Shown: piece by piece, positions 62,616-64,000 of the stretch
How the letters are laid out: each line of letters opens with the position of its first letter
Numbering within the stretch: the stretch's first letter is position 1
NCBI GenBank assembly: GCA_017590115.1
Contig: JAGGNK010010226.1
Coordinates: 4,995,732-5,059,731 of the forward strand
Length of the DNA: 64,000 nucleotides
Direction: 5' to 3'
From: Montifringilla adamsi
Lineage: Eukaryota > Chordata > Aves > Passeriformes > Passeridae
Program-made: the position numbers and the translations under genes
The notes under the pieces: generated by a model
The model's input: the letters and a program-made list of their open reading frames with translations, nothing else
Database searches by the model: none
Told to the model about the DNA's origin: nothing

Positions 62616-64000
62616 TTCATGTTTGTCTAAATTTCATGTCACGACATGGCATTGTGACAGAAGGTACACCTGTCTCTCTAGGCTGGTTCTACATAACTAC
62701 AGCATTTCTGACTCCAGTCCTCTGTGGCGAAAACCTTTCCATGACTATTCTGTTTCAAGCCTTGCAATGAACAGCAGACATCCTGAACTATCACTTTTGT
62801 GTGGCTGGCATCTTTACCTACAGTGTTTTCCCCTGAAAGATTAATTCCAAATGAATTTCAAAAGAGGTGAATCATGTTGAAATTGGGAAGGATTTATTTT
62901 CCCTATTTCTATTGTGCTGTCTTGCTGTGGACAAAAAGGAATTCACCAAGTGTAGACAGGGCCAAGAATTTACTGTTAGTCCTGATAATATTTTTAACAG
63001 TCTAATAATCCAAACTACCTCATTAATACAGAAAAATCTCAAATGCTGTCTTCATCTGTATCCATGTAACCAGTAGCCTACATGTATCAGAAAACCAGCA
63101 GTGGATTTGGTTTTGTGTGGTAAATGAATCTTCATCTTGCACCTCGTTTAATGAGGTTTATTTTGCAATTTGTATGCTGCACTTATGGGCTGGGGCAGAG
63201 AGGATTGAGTGATTCTGTGTTCTATTGAAAATTTATGAACATAACAAATGAGGGCTTGTGCTACTGCACAAGCTGCAGCTCAGTGCAGCAGACATCCATA
63301 TTTGAGGGAAGAGAAGAGAATGATGGAAATGAAAGACATTCAGACACAAATTGGGTAGCTGCTCATGTTCAGTCATTCTGCACCCACAAAACATAATTTG
63401 ACTGAATTTCAGTGTGTGACTTACTAAGCAGATATTATTTCATGGGAGCACACCTTAATTGGATTGTATTGAGTCAGTTTAAAGAAGCTTTTCAGTTTCG
63501 ATTTAAGTAAAAAAATTTGCAAATATCATGTTTTGTTTTTTTTTTTTTTTTTTTGTTATCAGACTCTTATATTTAACAAGGTTAATGGTATGATGAAGAA
63601 ATCCCATTCATTCAACAGTGGAGACATCAATATGAAAAAGGACAAAATGTTTGTATTTTTTTAAAACAATCCAAAATATAATTGAAACCTGTGCCAATGT
63701 ATATTTCTGTTTCTTTGTTGAAAAAGTGTTGGCACAATAGGTTTAAATTATTTGCAATGTTGTGCCCTAAGCTTGTTAGTTATGTGAAATTAATCAATCC
63801 TTGTCTAATGAATCCCTTGGCAGCTGTGCGAGCTACTTCTTTCAAGAAGGAATTAATATAAGAGTGGGATCTGAATCTTGTTGTACCTCCATTATTTAGG
63901 AGAGTAATTTACTAAACTTGTGGCAGGCCTTTCAAAAGCTTCATTCTTCCTGTCTGTTGTGACCCAGGTGGATGTGAATTTCTCTGTAGCTCACCAGGAT
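62616..64000. other. Intron 1 segment at window end, no gene recognised
   Basis: AT-rich unique-looking sequence with a T tract at 63536-63554. Short open frames (69-73 codons) at 62623-63076 show no domain. Confidence 0.55.

Larger units (their letters stand above)
12129..64000 (+). other. CADM2: CADM2 intron 1, 5' part
   Basis: Begins with the GT of the donor after exon 1 and continues past the window end, so at least 51.9 kb is intronic. A very long first intron is typical of CADM2 in vertebrates. None of the open frames here resembles the Ig domains, transmembrane segment or tail of CADM2, and I see no acceptor joined to a phase-1 open frame that looks like exon 2. Mobile elements and local repeats inside it are listed separately. 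Confidence 0.8.

Noticed and set aside
1..64000. CRISPR arrays, operons, prophage or other microbial systems
   Set aside because: No regularly spaced repeats, no long contiguous open frames and no ribosome-binding sites; intron, CpG island and CR1 content show animal nuclear DNA.

Overview
This window looks like vertebrate nuclear DNA from a bird, most likely a passerine. The repeats are CR1 LINE fragments, a 5'-truncated tRNA-Ile-derived SINE with a CR1-like tail (the arrangement known for TguSINE1 of songbirds), and solo LTRs of avian endogenous retroviruses. I see no L1 or Alu. Outside one large CpG island the sequence is AT-rich, CpG-poor and broken by stop codons. No bacterial-type genes, operons, CRISPR arrays or functional RNA genes are visible.

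The one protein-coding feature I can support is the first coding exon of CADM2 (SynCAM2/Necl-3, an immunoglobulin-superfamily synaptic adhesion molecule) on the + strand, at 12068-12128. It encodes the signal-peptide start and ends in a phase-1 splice donor. It lies in a CpG island of about 2.7 kb (10.9-13.6 kb) that forms a TATA-less promoter. Four inverted CCAAT boxes (11218-11379) precede a cluster of GC boxes (11432-11558), and the 5' UTR carries CCT and CGG trinucleotide tracts.

Layout: 1-10.9 kb is upstream intergenic DNA with a CR1 fragment, a possible retrocopy 3' end and microsatellites. 10.9-13.6 kb is the promoter, exon 1 and the start of intron 1. From 12129 to the window end is intron 1, at least 51.9 kb long, with no second exon recognisable. 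Within it are CR1 3' ends (25.7 and 48.3 kb), old antisense CR1/L3-like reverse-transcriptase remnants (44.9-47.0 kb), a 796-bp tandem duplication (35.36-36.95 kb), a cluster of LTR insertions (52.7-56.5 kb), a tRNA-derived SINE (59.35 kb), a dense CpG islet (59.7 kb) and an AT-rich tract (62.4 kb).

I found no convincing new biological system. The observations most worth checking are the near-identical tandem duplication with clustered differences (real or an assembly error), the isolated CpG islet at 59.7 kb, the hairpin-containing element at 56.9 kb, and the CCAAT array and 16-bp palindrome of the CADM2 promoter. Gene and repeat identities come from memory of the families, not from database searches.
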